DNA of 64,000 nt from the NCBI GenBank assembly GCA_038373865.1, contig JAXGGA010003436.1:38632-102631 (forward strand), in the 5' to 3' direction. This stretch comes from Uloborus plumipes. Its lineage: Eukaryota > Arthropoda > Arachnida > Araneae > Uloboridae. Each line of letters opens with the position of its first letter. Positions within the stretch are counted from its first letter, which is position 1. The notes under the pieces were generated by a model that did no database searches, was not told the origin of the DNA, and saw nothing but the letters and a program-made list of their open reading frames with translations. This document shows, in pieces, positions 34,944 to 46,056 of the stretch. The position numbers were made by a program, and so were the translations under genes.

Positions 34944-36577
34944 ATTGTTAGTCGCTGCCCATTTATGTTTATATGATGACAAAGATTGAAATGTTGAAAA
35001 TTGGGTGTCTAACTCTTGACCTGTCATGCTTCTTATCTACATTTGCTTTACAATAAAAAAAAAGTAATTTGTTTTATTATTTGTTAAAAATTTTGTATTA
35101 TTTATTTTATTTATTTATTTTTTGAGCAGTCCCTCTTTCGAGATTAACTTTGCTTATTTTACATAGTTATTATTTTATTATCATCATTCCATTGCGTTTA
35201 ATAATAAAATAAAACGTAAAGAGCTGTTAATCAGAGTCCATCTATTTTTATAGTTAGAATTCTCAAAATATTGGAGAAGCATTTTCTCTTATTCCCTAAG
35301 TCGGCATTCATATATTGGTATCGTGCAAATAACAGTAACATGAATTCCGAAAAAAAATATCATTTTGTGTTTTCAAAATTGTTTCCTCTATAAGATTTGT
35401 TGTTTTAACTAAATATATAAAACGTCGGATTGTATAGAAAGAAAATGAAACTACAATGCATACTTAAAATATTTCATGCGTTTTTCAAACAGTTTCTGAA
35501 GAGCCGCGTTTGAAGTACCAAAGTTTAATCTTTTGTCCGCATCAAAGATAAAATATAAAAAAAAAAAAGATTTTGAATCGTGTTTGAACTTTTACTCTAC
35601 TTATCCGAGAAAACGGAGTTTCTACTCGTTTTGCTCTATTGAACGAGTAAATAACTTGGATCAATGAGCATTGCCGCTCAGAGGTTTTTATCGAAAAGCG
35701 TTTCATTCTTTCTGTTCAACAATTTGTATTCCAGTACATAAAACTTTTTTTAGATGTAGAGTTTTTTAAATATTCTAAACATGCGGTGTTCAATATGTTA
35801 GAAATATTTACATTAATAAGTTTTATTTGCTTGATGATAACAGTTCTTAAACACTCTTCTTACAGTGTGGAAGTATGTTTGAAAAAAGTATGTTATGTAT
35901 GTTACTCTTCCATCCGTAGGAATGTGTTTAAATTCATAATATACCCTTACATTCCACGATAAGGGATATACTATATTTAAGCATTCATGTTTTTATTTGT
36001 CAGATGGTATTGTTAAAAGGTAGGCGATTTACTAAGGTATCCTTCACATTTTTATGCTCAGGAATTTTAGGTCTCAAAGTTTCCATCACTGTATCTGAAG
36101 GAGAGAAACGCCATTCCGGAGGTGTTTATCGACTGTAGATACATAAAGAAGTCATTAGGGGCTAAGTTAGGGTTATACGGAAGACGGTATGCAAGGAGTA
36201 AAACTCCACACCCACTCCTTTTCATTGAGAATGAACAATGTTGGAATCATTTACGCACAAACATATGTGTTTGTGTGACATTCATTTTTCCTTTAAACAA
36301 AATTTAACCGGAACCAAATGAAAGGGTCATTCTTAGCGATTGCTCATTCAATGTGATTCGATTATTTTATCCCGTATCACAGTGGTATGTTGACTTTTCT
36401 CGAAAAGTCACTGGAGCACCGAATCGCGCTTCTTTTGAGACTGATCCTGTCCCATTTTTAACATAATGAACTAACACCAAGCTGTAGCATGGAGAAGAAT
36501 ACATACCACATCAACTTCCTGTAAAAACGTATATGCTTCAAATCCTGGTTTTAAACAACATATTGTTTGATCACTGA
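34944..36577. other. intergenic or intronic AT-rich DNA
   Basis: Nothing supportable, although 36050-36570 is probably decayed transposon sequence upstream of the transposase relic at 36578. Confidence 0.5.
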
Positions 36578-36763
36578 GTGTCCTTTCCATTTTTCCGTAT
36601 GCGAAAACAAAACTATATGTACTTGGACGGCTGCCAAGCTCATTTAACTGATGTCATGACCCGAAAATTGTTGATATTTTATCTTTACCTGCCCCACTTC
36701 ACATATATTATTCGTTTTTCGTGCATTGATTTATTTTATTTAGATGAAAAAAAATTGAGATAA
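36578..36763 (+). pseudogene. pogo/jerky-type (DDE_1) transposase fragment
   Basis: The open frame includes MYLDGCQAHLTDVMTRKLLI then FYLYLPHFTYII. In the pogo/Tigger/jerky family the second catalytic block typically reads 'LxLDGxxxHxT' and is followed about 25 residues later by 'xLPPHTTHxxQPLD'. Here DG-x-x-AHLT is followed at the right distance by LPHFTYII, so the resemblance covers two motifs in the right order. The QPLD part is lost and no other domain is visible, so it is a fragment. No terminal repeats were found. Confidence 0.5.
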
Positions 36764-37430
36764 GTCTTTTTTGAACAACCCTCGTACAGCAAATAGATAA
36801 TCCTAAACCAAACACAAAAAGAGATTAAGTTATAATTGCCGGGTAAGAGTCCTATTCTGACTTCTCTTTTTTTTTCGATTTCAAGGTGCTCAACGTACAA
36901 GAGTTTCAGTGCGTGGTATAAACTCATAGTAAATGCATATGTTAAGGAGATTAATTTCATTTGCTAATGCTCAAAAAATTTTATTAGTATTTTTTTTTAA
37001 TGTGGAAAAAATTTCCTATTGTACCTAATCGGGGCTTTCCATTTCAGTTAAGTTGGTTATTATGGTTGTGAAAAATAGAAACGTCTTCAAGGAGGTCGAC
37101 GATATTTATACATCGACATTTCGATACAAACTAAGCCGCTAAAAAGTAAAATCACAACAAACATTTAGTGCCGTAACTTAATTCTTAATTTGCTAGCAAT
37201 GAACTAAAATTAAAACAGCAATTTATTTCAATAAAAGCGTTATTCCGAATCTCCAAATCTGTCTCGCATACGGATTTAATCTTCACAGGATTAAATTCAA
37301 CGCGTTCTCAAAAGCGTGAAGGAAGTGAACTCTAGTTTCCATTTCAAAAAAAATAATAATAACAATAACAACAAAAAGGCAAAAAAAATAAATAAACAAA
37401 CCGACAAATAAACAAATCTTATCTAAACAA
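36764..37430. other. intergenic AT-rich DNA
   Basis: Nothing supportable; A-rich simple stretches at 37340-37420. Confidence 0.5.
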
Positions 37431-37640
37431 TTAAACCTGAGACTCGGGGCGAGCTTTTGTCGGAGCGAATATAAAAACCGCTACCCCCAAATCAATAAAG
37501 TAGAATTTTCAAGATACGCGCCAAGCTTTGAGAGGGAATTGACCTTCGGCTGACCTTGCCGGCAACTGTTTCTGACACCGAAACGAGGGATATGATAGAT
37601 ACGGAGCCATCTCCCTCTCGTGATACTTACTAGGTGGTGA
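37431..37640. promoter_or_regulatory. GC-richer patch with paired nuclear-receptor-like half-sites
   Basis: TGACCTTCGGCTGACCTTG at 37540-37558 holds two direct AGGTCA half-sites (on the reverse strand CAAGGTCA and AAGGTCA) spaced five bases apart. Nuclear receptors recognise such repeats; extended AAGGTCA sites are also used by orphan receptors. A TATAAAAA word is at 37470-37477. The patch is richer in GC than its neighbours and outside any repeat seen here. Function is inferred from motifs only. Confidence 0.25.
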
Positions 37641-38023
37641 TTTCTCTAATTTTAAAGCGATGAAAATCTCTGAATGTATATTTATCTTTGTTTCATTACG
37701 ACTGAGGGAGAATTTCTAGATTCGAAATTTGCGCTTCTCGGGAAAGAGTTTCAATATTTGGTCAAATGCTGATAAAACTAGCAACTTTGACAGTTTTGGC
37801 AAAAGTTTTCGAATAGCTAGGGGGCGAGTCTTCCGTAAGCAATAACTTATTGTTGCAAGAACAACGTTACCTTTTAAAACTGAAGGAAAAAATATAAGAA
37901 AAAAACAGTACTTTCCTCGTTGAAGAAAGTACTAGATTTAGCATTCATGTTTCTTCGTCTAATGGTAAAATTGAAGTGTAAGCGATTTACTAAGGCATAA
38001 GCACCTTTACATTTTTATACATA

Positions 38024-38431
38024 CACTATAAAAAATGAATGTTGTTTCTACAGAAAATACAGCTAATTTTATAGTAATAAACTGTAAAAATTGCTAATTT
38101 TACGGTAATAAACTGTAAAATTGCTAACTTTACAGTACTAAACTGTAAAATTGCTAATTTTACAGTAATAAATTGTAAAATTGCTAATTTTACAGTTTAT
38201 TACCGTGCGTTTTAGTTTTAAATTGGAACCTCTACTGCCAGTACTATACTGTTGTTTTCGCAGTATAATGCAGCTAAATTTTACGGCAAAAAACTAAAAT
38301 TTCTAACTTTACAGTAAGAAACTGTAAAATTGCTAGTTGTACAGTTTATTACGGTGCATTTTACAGCTTTAAATTAGAGCCTCGGCTGCCAGTATTATAC
38401 TGTAAAAACAATAGTTCATTTTTCTCACAGT
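38024..38431. mobile_element. CACTG palindrome-family element, copy D
   Basis: Begins CACTATAAAAAATGAATGTT and ends near GTTCATTTTTCTCACAGTA. At least four consecutive ACTGTAAAATTGCTAATTTTA-type units in the left half, then the mid landmark CTACTGCCAGTACTATACTG, a second shorter block and the landmark CGGCTGCCAGTATTATACTG. Non-coding. Confidence 0.85.
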
Positions 38432-39039
38432 AGGAACATTAGGTTTCACAAATTACTATACCCAATTTCTATGTTAAGAAACATTTATTATAATTCAGCT
38501 CAAGTTGTGTGGATTTTAATTTTCCTTCTCCTCAGCCTGATATGTTACACCGCTTCAAACCTTCGTATAAGTTTTCCAACACACAGTCTCTCTTTTTGCT
38601 TTGTTTTTTGTACATTGTCTACCTTCAATTTTGTAGCTAGTGTTCAAAATTAACTGAACTAAGATTAACCATAATTCTAAAAAGATTCATTTCGTTATCA
38701 TTCCGCTTCTGGATTTTGATGTAATTTTGAATTTGCTTTAAGTAATCAATCTTCTTCTTCTTTTTTTTTTTTTTTGATTTTTTTTACAAGATTAGCTATA
38801 TGTTAAATTGAAATTAAAAACTAAAAACATTATTTGGACTTCTTCGCAAGTGGCGCTGTTTTTTCTCCACCACAGTAGTTACAAGCAATTAGTCTCGTAA
38901 AAAGATTTGGAATAAGATTCGGTTAGTGGACGATTTTCTTGTTATCCTAGTGAGCAATATATTTTAATTGTTTCTATTTTCGTAACAATGACAAATTTAT
39001 GTACGTTATCTAACTTCGTGTAGTCCCTCTTTCAAACTA
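38432..39039. other. intergenic AT-rich DNA
   Basis: Nothing supportable; a T17 run near 38760-38776. Confidence 0.55.
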
Positions 39040-39245
39040 GCCGTCTGCAAACGTCTCGCTTCCCCAGGGCTTCACACCCCTTTTCTTGCTTGCCGGCCCG
39101 TTCGACGCGGTACTGGCGTCATCTGTTATGTTGCTGGGAAACCAATATGTGGCGTACGGATGTGTGTCCCTAGCGGAGTTTGAACCAGGGAACTTTGCTA
39201 TGGTAACCCAGTACTTTATCCACTGAGTCAAAACGACTTGAGGCT
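39040..39245 (-). mobile_element. tRNA-derived SINE on the reverse strand
   Basis: Read on the reverse strand, TGACTCAGTGGATAAAGTAC (about 39229-39210) is a pol III A-box-like segment and GGTTCAAACTCC (about 39187-39176) a B-box. They are followed by a GC-richer body (GAACGGGCCGGCAAGCAAG). No clear poly-A or target duplication was found, so the 3' end is approximate. The head differs from that of the SINE at 9043, so they are separate families. Confidence 0.7.
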
Positions 39246-40083
39246 CGGGGGCAAAGTTGAGTTATGTGCTTTCGGAGGTACGTCACACACTTATCGAAAT
39301 TTATCATTGAGAAAACATAATTTGAATTTGAGATGTCAAATTCAAATTAATGGCTATTTTTTTCTTTTTTCTTTCTTTGCTTATTTATTTTGCTCTATTG
39401 GTACACTTAAAAGAAGAGCTAAAGGGCAACCCAAATCCATGCTTAACTGAATTATAACATTTTCGACTCATGACACTTTTACTCTAACCCTTCCATATAT
39501 TTATTTAATGCTAAAAACCAGCCTAATGGTTTTCGTTTTGCTCATTTTTTCTGTATCATGAAATCAAAGTGACTCCGTTTTTGCTTTAACAATCTGAGAA
39601 AGTTGTTGTTCTAAAATTTTATTATTTCCGCTTATGAATTCGTACCAGCATCAGAAGTTCCTTCCCATTAGATTTATTCATTCATGGCGAAATTTTGTTG
39701 TCTGGTTTCTAGGTAACACTATGGAAAAATTAGGTGCCATTGCCTCTGGAAGTTTGGCTTCTTTATTGCCCCCCCCCCTTGTCATAAATGTCCTTCTATT
39801 TGGATCAAAGCATCCTAATCAGGAAAGCATACGATAGTGTAAAAATGAGAAAAAAATTCTAAATAAGTAGCAATCGAAAGAACAAAGCAAAACGCGTTTC
39901 TGAAAGCATAAATTATTTGTCCTTGTGTCCCAGATATCGAAATAAAAGCTCCAAAAATCTGTCGAAATTTCCAAATTTTAGTGAGTTTGTATGAGCAATA
40001 GAAGACGTTTCACAAGCTTTGCGGAGAGTGCCACAGACGGTGAAATTGCGATAACTTTAATTTTTCGCAACCATTCAATTTCA

Positions 40084-40087
<4 letters not shown>
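39246..40087. other. intergenic AT-rich DNA
   Basis: Nothing supportable; a C10 run at about 39768-39778. Confidence 0.5.

Positions 40088-40141
<54 letters not shown>
40088..40141. repeat. (AT)n microsatellite
   Basis: About 26 uninterrupted TA units. Confidence 0.97.
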
Positions 40142-40145
<4 letters not shown>

Positions 40146-40723
40146 ATTTCGGCAGACTTTTAGAAGCTATATGGGGTGCTGAGGCAAATACCTTTCTTTT
40201 CAAAAAAGGTCGCTTTTTTCAATTTAAACTTTTTTTTTTTTTTTCATTTTTACACTTTTCTTTTGATTTACTGGTAAGGAATGTGTAGAAGATTAACTCT
40301 TACTAGACCCTTCCACCCCGATGTACTTCACTTTCCCAACAGATATAGCGTGCACCAGCTGCTTTTAGCTCACATGACGGGCTTTAATCTGGTCGAGGCC
40401 ATAGGCAAATCTCTGATCATCAGTCCAGTTCTCATCCAACTAGGCTATCGCTTCGTCTATTGAATGAACGGAAAATAGCCCCGTTTGAAGGGCTAACAAA
40501 AGTAAAACTTGAAATACTGAAATCGCAACCCCTGACGTAGTAACGAAGGATTAAGAAATCTGGAGTAAACCGAAAATGAACGCCGCCAATATGATTCCAA
40601 AAGGCGAGCACAAAAAAGCAGCTTGTTATAATAAAAAATACGAATAATTTATTTTTAATTTACCATCTACTTATGTGGCGAGTCTTTTAAAAGAAATCAG
40701 AATTTTAAACATTTTTATAACTA
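40142..40723. other. intergenic DNA
   Basis: A 60-codon + frame at 40281-40463 in slightly GC-richer DNA has no recognisable domain. Nothing else seen. Confidence 0.5.
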
Positions 40724-40870
40724 CACTGTAAAAAAATAAATGTTGCTTTTACAGTATAATACAGCTAATTTTATAGTAATAAACTGTTACATTTCTAATT
40801 TTGCAGTTTTAAACTGGAACATCGGCTGCCAGTAGTATACTGTGAAGACGACAGTTCAATTTTTGCAGTG
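40724..40870. mobile_element. CACTG palindrome-family element, copy E (147 bp, minimal)
   Basis: Begins CACTGTAAAAAAATAAATGT and ends TTTTTGCAGTG, with TA on both sides (40722-40723 and 40871-40872). Only one short interior module plus the CGGCTGCCAGTAGTATACTG landmark remain. It is the shortest copy and shows that the ends alone define the element. Confidence 0.85.
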
Positions 40871-40872
40871 TA

Positions 40873-42217
40873 CAGAAATGTTATTTAAAACCTACCGCTA
40901 TAATATCTCTGTTTTTTGCAACCTTTCCCTTTTTTTTTTCATCATGAATAAGCACATGCATTTACATATATACTATCTTCAATAAAGTTCAGATTTATTG
41001 TAGTAAATGGTCTTCATTTGATGCTCGCTATTCACTAATGAAGAAAAATAAGTTACATTTAAATGCAGCATTTCGTAAACATAGAAAAATCTATCCACTT
41101 CGGCTTAAAGAATGAAAACGAAACCAATTCCAATTATATGTCCTTAATTTCTTGAATGTTTAAACTCAAACGAAACTAATTCGCTAGAAATCAGAATTTT
41201 TGCTAATGAATTTCGTTTATAATCAGAGTATTAAATGCTTTATGGTAATGATCTGAAACTCTTGCGATAGTTTCGATTTCGTCTATTGTTTCATTTTATT
41301 ACGTTAAATAATTATCCATTTCAAAAGTTACTACGAAAACATTGATGGTGTACTAATGATAAATTTAAACTCGACTCCATAATCAAAGTTAATCTTGTGG
41401 TTAAGTTTGAATACGTAAGGCAGAATGTAATGAGAATCTTATTAGGGGACTAAGTCAAGGTATTTTTTAAAAATGGATAATTTTTGAAGTAAAAAATGTT
41501 TAAAAAAGTTTCTGCTAAATTATGGATAAAATTTATAAAAAACAGAGCTTAAATAAGCAGCCATTTAGATTTTTTTTTCTTTCGGAATTTAAACTTGCCT
41601 AACGTTGTTTATTCCTTATGCTCTTAACTCATTCTTAACTTATGCTCTCAACTTCATTCCAGTTAATGATTAACTTTGAACCAATTTTTTCGTAAATCAA
41701 ATCATTGTGGTTCTTCAAGTAGTGTTGAAACAGGAAGTGTACGTTGAAAAAACTTCTATATACGTTAATAACATTTGCGAAAATAATGTAACATTTTCTA
41801 GATTCTATATTGAAATCATAGTTTCGTAATGTGTGTATAAGTTGAGTTATTTAGACACTATGCAGGTGCTATCTTTAATATATTCCTGTAAATATTTGGC
41901 GAATTGATAATTAGTTAAATAATGGAAAGTATATACATTGATTAAATCAAGACGTCAAATATGATCAAAATTCTTAATAAGCCAACTGCTGACCATAGTT
42001 AACCATCAGAAATTAGTGTTTTATTAAAATATATATAGAATTGAACCATTATGGTTATTTATGACGGTTTAAAATTTATTTTTTAACTACGACCATTTTA
42101 TTCCACCCGAAGTCATAAATACATATGAAAATGGAAATGTCGTGGAACTATTTAAATCATTTCTTTCCTTTCTAAAATTCAGTACACTGTGTAATGTAAT
42201 GTAAAATAATAACAAAA
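40873..42217. other. intergenic or intronic AT-rich DNA
   Basis: Nothing supportable. Confidence 0.6.
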
Positions 42218-42219
42218 TA

Positions 42220-42779
42220 CAGTGAACTCTCACTTATATGCCGCCTCATTTATGCGCCTTTTTCACTTATACGACGATTTTAAATGGTCCCAGCAAATTC
42301 CATAGCAAAATAATGATAGTATCATTCGTTTATGCATCGCTCTAAAGATAAATATTTCACTTATGCGCCGAATTTTCCCAAAAATGTAAAAAAAATAATT
42401 TATTTTCTTTAAAAAATAAGCTTTTTTCTTCCCTTTCCTCTCTAATTTTTCGCCTTTATTGCTTACGGCAGGAATTTTTCCCCATGAACTAGAGTTCGGA
42501 GAGGGACAACTACGTATTTTGCATCGTTTTAAAGGGAACAGTTTGTAATTAGGTATGCTACTATTTATGTTTTCTCTTTATCATTGTATTTACGTTACAG
42601 TAATTGCCAAACCGTAGTAATATGACCCTTATCTATAGAAAACATTCTTATTCATTCTCCCATTAGAAACTATATTGTGATTTAGTCATTTAAATAGTCT
42701 TGTTCACTTATACGTCTCTCTCACTCATGCGCCCTTTTTTGTTGGTCCCTTGGGCCGGCGTATAAGTGAGAGTTCACTG
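42220..42779 (-). mobile_element. Tigger/pogo-like MITE (CAGTGAACTYTCACTTAT type), copy 2
   Basis: Inverted relative to copy 1 at 24543-25106 and alignable along its whole length (for example CATAGCAAAATAATGATAGT here is the complement of ACTATCATTATTTTGCTATG there). Ends CAGTGAACTCTCACTTATAT and, reverse-complemented, CAGTGAACTCTCACTTATAC. TA precedes the left end (42218-42219); the right flank is AA, apparently mutated. Confidence 0.9.
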
Positions 42780-42781
42780 AA

Positions 42782-43444
42782 ATTCGAAGTTTTCAAGCCA
42801 AAAAAAAAGTTGGAAAACCTTGATTTTATGACCACTTTGCTCCACCAGGTACAGATACTATATCATTACAGTTACATCGTATTCAGAAACAATATTCGGG
42901 AACAACTGTAACAAGCCTAACAGGTTAAAAATAGGTTTTTGTTTGTCTGTAAATATATTGATACCTCTTTTTAAAACAAAACATACATTTTCTTTCCTTT
43001 GTGGATTTTTGAATTGAGTTATGTTCTGTGACGAGACAAAAATTGAGAATTTCTTTGTAAATAATCACTACCAGCGAAACGAAGCTAGCTGTTGGCAAAA
43101 TTAAAAATTAATAACAAGAACTTAGGCTGAACTGAGAGTAATAGACAATTTGTGGTAGTTTTTACAAGCTTTAATTTTCCTGATAAAATCACAGAAAAAA
43201 AAAAGAAACTTTTTCCTAAGTGTCAAACAATAATCACAATTGGTGACGACTAAACATTTTTCTGGTTTCTTTACCATTACGTAAACTATTTTTAATTATG
43301 GTTTAAGAAGGATATTTTGTTTTTAATTGACCATTTCGAACACAAAAATACCACCCTAAAAAAATTAATGTTCACTAAGATATGAAACGAAGCGTTGTCA
43401 CTTATACCACATTACACTGATTATTGTCTCGTCAGTTCAGAGCA
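42782..43444. other. intergenic AT-rich DNA
   Basis: Nothing supportable. Confidence 0.55.
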
Positions 43445-43556
43445 ATCCCAAGTAGCACATTTCGTTTTTTAAAGTTTGTAAAATGGTTATCAACGTTGTA
43501 ACAACCGATTAAAAATGTTTATAAAACGTTTAAAGGTTATTTGTGCTACTTGGGAT
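43445..43556. mobile_element. 112-bp palindromic MITE (ATCCCAAGTAGCACA ends)
   Basis: ATCCCAAGTAGCACA at 43445-43459 and its perfect inverse TGTGCTACTTGGGAT at 43542-43556. The interior continues the symmetry loosely (AACGTTGTAACAACC). Too short to encode anything; a non-autonomous element of undetermined superfamily. Confidence 0.75.
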
Positions 43557-45260
43557 AGTATGAAATTTTACTTGAGACACGGACGTCTTATTGTTGCTCA
43601 GAGACGATGATATATAGCTGTGTAGGGGCGATTTAGAGTTTTTTTTTTTAAACTGTAGGAGCGTTTTTCAATAACAGCAAAAATAATAACTATATCCCCC
43701 CCCCCTTTTTTTGTTTCAACAACTGCTATAATAGATATTGTGAACTCAAATATCGCCGTGAATTTTAATCTTAAATATCGCCCAGAATTTTGATCATGCA
43801 TATTTCGATTCTGTTTTGTAGTATTCGCTTGTATGCTTGTGATTTCCGTGCATATGAATGTGAGAACCTGGGAATCATATAAAATCCCCCCCCCCCCTTT
43901 TTTTTTATTCGGTTTAAACTTTTAATATCTTAACTCTGCGTCTTATTTTGACCATTATTACAGTTGAAAGTATGTACAGTTGAAAGTATGAAAGAAAGTA
44001 AAAGTAACGAGGGGGGGGGGTTGCGAAAATAGAGCTCATGCGGATTCAACGATAGTAAAATATTTAACAATGTAGTTGTCTGAAACAGTAATAAAAAATA
44101 ATAAAACTTATAGTAGGTTTTATGTACCTGATGTGTGAAAAACAAATTTTATAACAGTCACAATGCACAAGAAATATTTCCGTTTTATAATAAGCGTTAA
44201 AATAGCTATAAAATACTGCATATGAAATAAAAATTCAAAGCCATCCATATTTAATTCGTTTAGTGGCAAATTTAGCTGTAAGATTTATGTCTGTCTCCTT
44301 ATCATTTTAAAATCACCAAACATTTCCAGTACTATTTTCAGAAAGTCTTTCGATGCTAGCAATGAATTTCCAAAAAAAATTTACGAGCATAATTGTGGAA
44401 GATATGAAAGATGTACAGAGTTTTTGCTGCTTCATTTAAGTAATATATTAAATGCAAGAGACAGTATAATTAGCATAAGCTTCCAACTTTCAGAAAGAAA
44501 AGTCTTGGTGCACTTTTATCTTACCGTTACTGATACACAAAGCAGAGAAGTAATAAGAATAATAAAGAGTATGCAATCATCTAAAGTAATTTTTAATCTC
44601 GAAACAAAAAAGAAACCTAGCTACTGGTACTCTAATTCGGCTATTCTATTCATGCATTGTAAAAAGTCTGAGTATTAGTTTTCCTGCACAGACATTCATT
44701 TTGAATTGTGCTTCTAAATAATATATATTCACGTGAATACAAACTTACGCATACGTTAGTCTAAAAAATACATATTTCCTTGACTTAATGAGATGAAAAG
44801 AGTTATATGATAACCATACAAAAATAAATTAGCTTTTGGTGCAAAAAATTAATTAGCTGGCGAATCGTAAAAGTTTCTTTTGTAATATAATTAACCACTT
44901 TTAACAATGACTGTGCGATGCACTTAAGTTCTTTACGAAGCTCCAGTGTCATATATTTGTTTTAATTTTTGACTGCTCCTTGAAGTTAAGCTGTTTTTAT
45001 GTTTTAACTTCCACATCATATAAGAGCAAATTGGGTACAGTGTTTTGACGTGAATTAGCACCCTGGAAAGAAATAGAATGAGCAGACACCGGATCAACTG
45101 TAAAGTTAGGAATTCAGCAGAACTATAGACTAACTCAAAAATTTAACATTTTGATCCATGAAAAAAAATCCACTCTCTTATGTTGATTAAAATATACTAA
45201 CAGTTTAGGATTTTTTATACAGAATGAATATCAAATAAGACACTTATGGATTGCATATTC
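43557..45260. other. intergenic DNA with three C/G homopolymer runs
   Basis: C10 at 43696-43705, C12 at 43886-43897 followed by T10, and G10 at 44011-44020. No repeat ends could be linked to them. An 84-codon frame at 44424-44678 is not called (see rejected items). Confidence 0.5.
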
Positions 45261-45400
45261 AGAAAAAAATCAGCCTTGTTGTATGATGTGACGTCATAAC
45301 AACTTCCTCAAACCGTCTATGCATCGAAATTCTGCATGAAGAGACGATTTGAGGAAGGAGTTATGAAGTAAATGTGGTAATACTACCGAATTTTTTTCTA
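45261..45400. mobile_element. 140-bp fold-back MITE
   Basis: Left arm from AGAAAAAAATCAGCC through CATAACAACTTCCTCAAACC (GTC) and right arm GACGATTTGAGGAAGGAGTT (ATG) through CGAATTTTTTTCT are inverted copies of about 58 bp with mismatches. A 25-bp loop separates them. No target duplication is evident. Confidence 0.65.
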
Positions 45401-45616
45401 GGATAGGGGTATGTGATCGTCTTTGTAAGGATCATGTCTTAGTATAACTGCTACTATTGCCATTTGCTCAAATGAGCAGAAGCATAGTTGTCTAAGAAAT
45501 CTTTCTTTAGTATTATATTACATAACTACTATAGTTGTCTGCAAGTTTTTTTAACAGCTGCATGGTTTTTTAACTATATTTTGATTATTTTAAGTGCATT
45601 TACATTAAAAAGAATG

Positions 45617-46056
45617 AAATAAAATATTTTTGGAAAAAAAAAATAGAACCGACTTTAGTTGGAAATTGCTCTAAAAAGTAAAAAAATATTTTTTTTCTTT
45701 GAACACCATCGAAACTACTTTTAAACATAAGTTTTGAAGTCGGCGCAAAAACAATGTATCGAATCATACGCAACTACAATTCAACTATAAATATAAATTT
45801 TAATGGATTCATTTCATTGATTACCACACATTCGTGTAATAGTACAAATATTCTGCTTGTAATTTTCAATGGTTTCTCTGAAAAAATGTTGGCAAAATAT
45901 GGTTAAATATCATTTTACCTATCGTTTTTGCGCCGACTTCAAAACTTATGTTTAAAAGTAGTTTCGATGGTGTTCAAAGAAAAAAATTATTTTTTACTTT
46001 TTAGAGCAATTTCCAACTGAAGTCGGTTCTATTTTTTTTCCAAAAATATTTTATTT
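45617..46056. mobile_element. 440-bp fold-back MITE with GAAGTCGG arms
   Basis: Left arm 45617-45754 (AAATAAAATATTTTTGG ... AGAACCGACTTTAGTTGG ... GAAGTCGGCGCAAAAAC) pairs with right arm 45924-46056 almost base for base. About 170 bp of unrelated AT-rich sequence lies between. No coding capacity. Flanking duplication not determined because the flanks are A-rich. Confidence 0.85.

Noticed and set aside
36122..36307. 61-codon + frame upstream of the transposase relic as its N-terminal part
   Set aside because: No similarity to the helix-turn-helix regions of pogo-type transposases could be seen and the frame is separated by many stops.
39176..39240. Reverse-strand tRNA gene
   Set aside because: Same reasoning: the boxes are there but the following body and lack of a closing acceptor stem indicate a SINE.
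7465..44020. G- and C-runs as G-quadruplex regulatory sites
   Set aside because: Most are single homopolymer runs rather than four spaced G-tracts; one at 55998 is part of a hAT MITE, and the others are probably similar debris.
44424..44678. 84-codon + strand frame
   Set aside because: Composition is ordinary but no motif, splice border or repeat association was found; length is within chance for this window.
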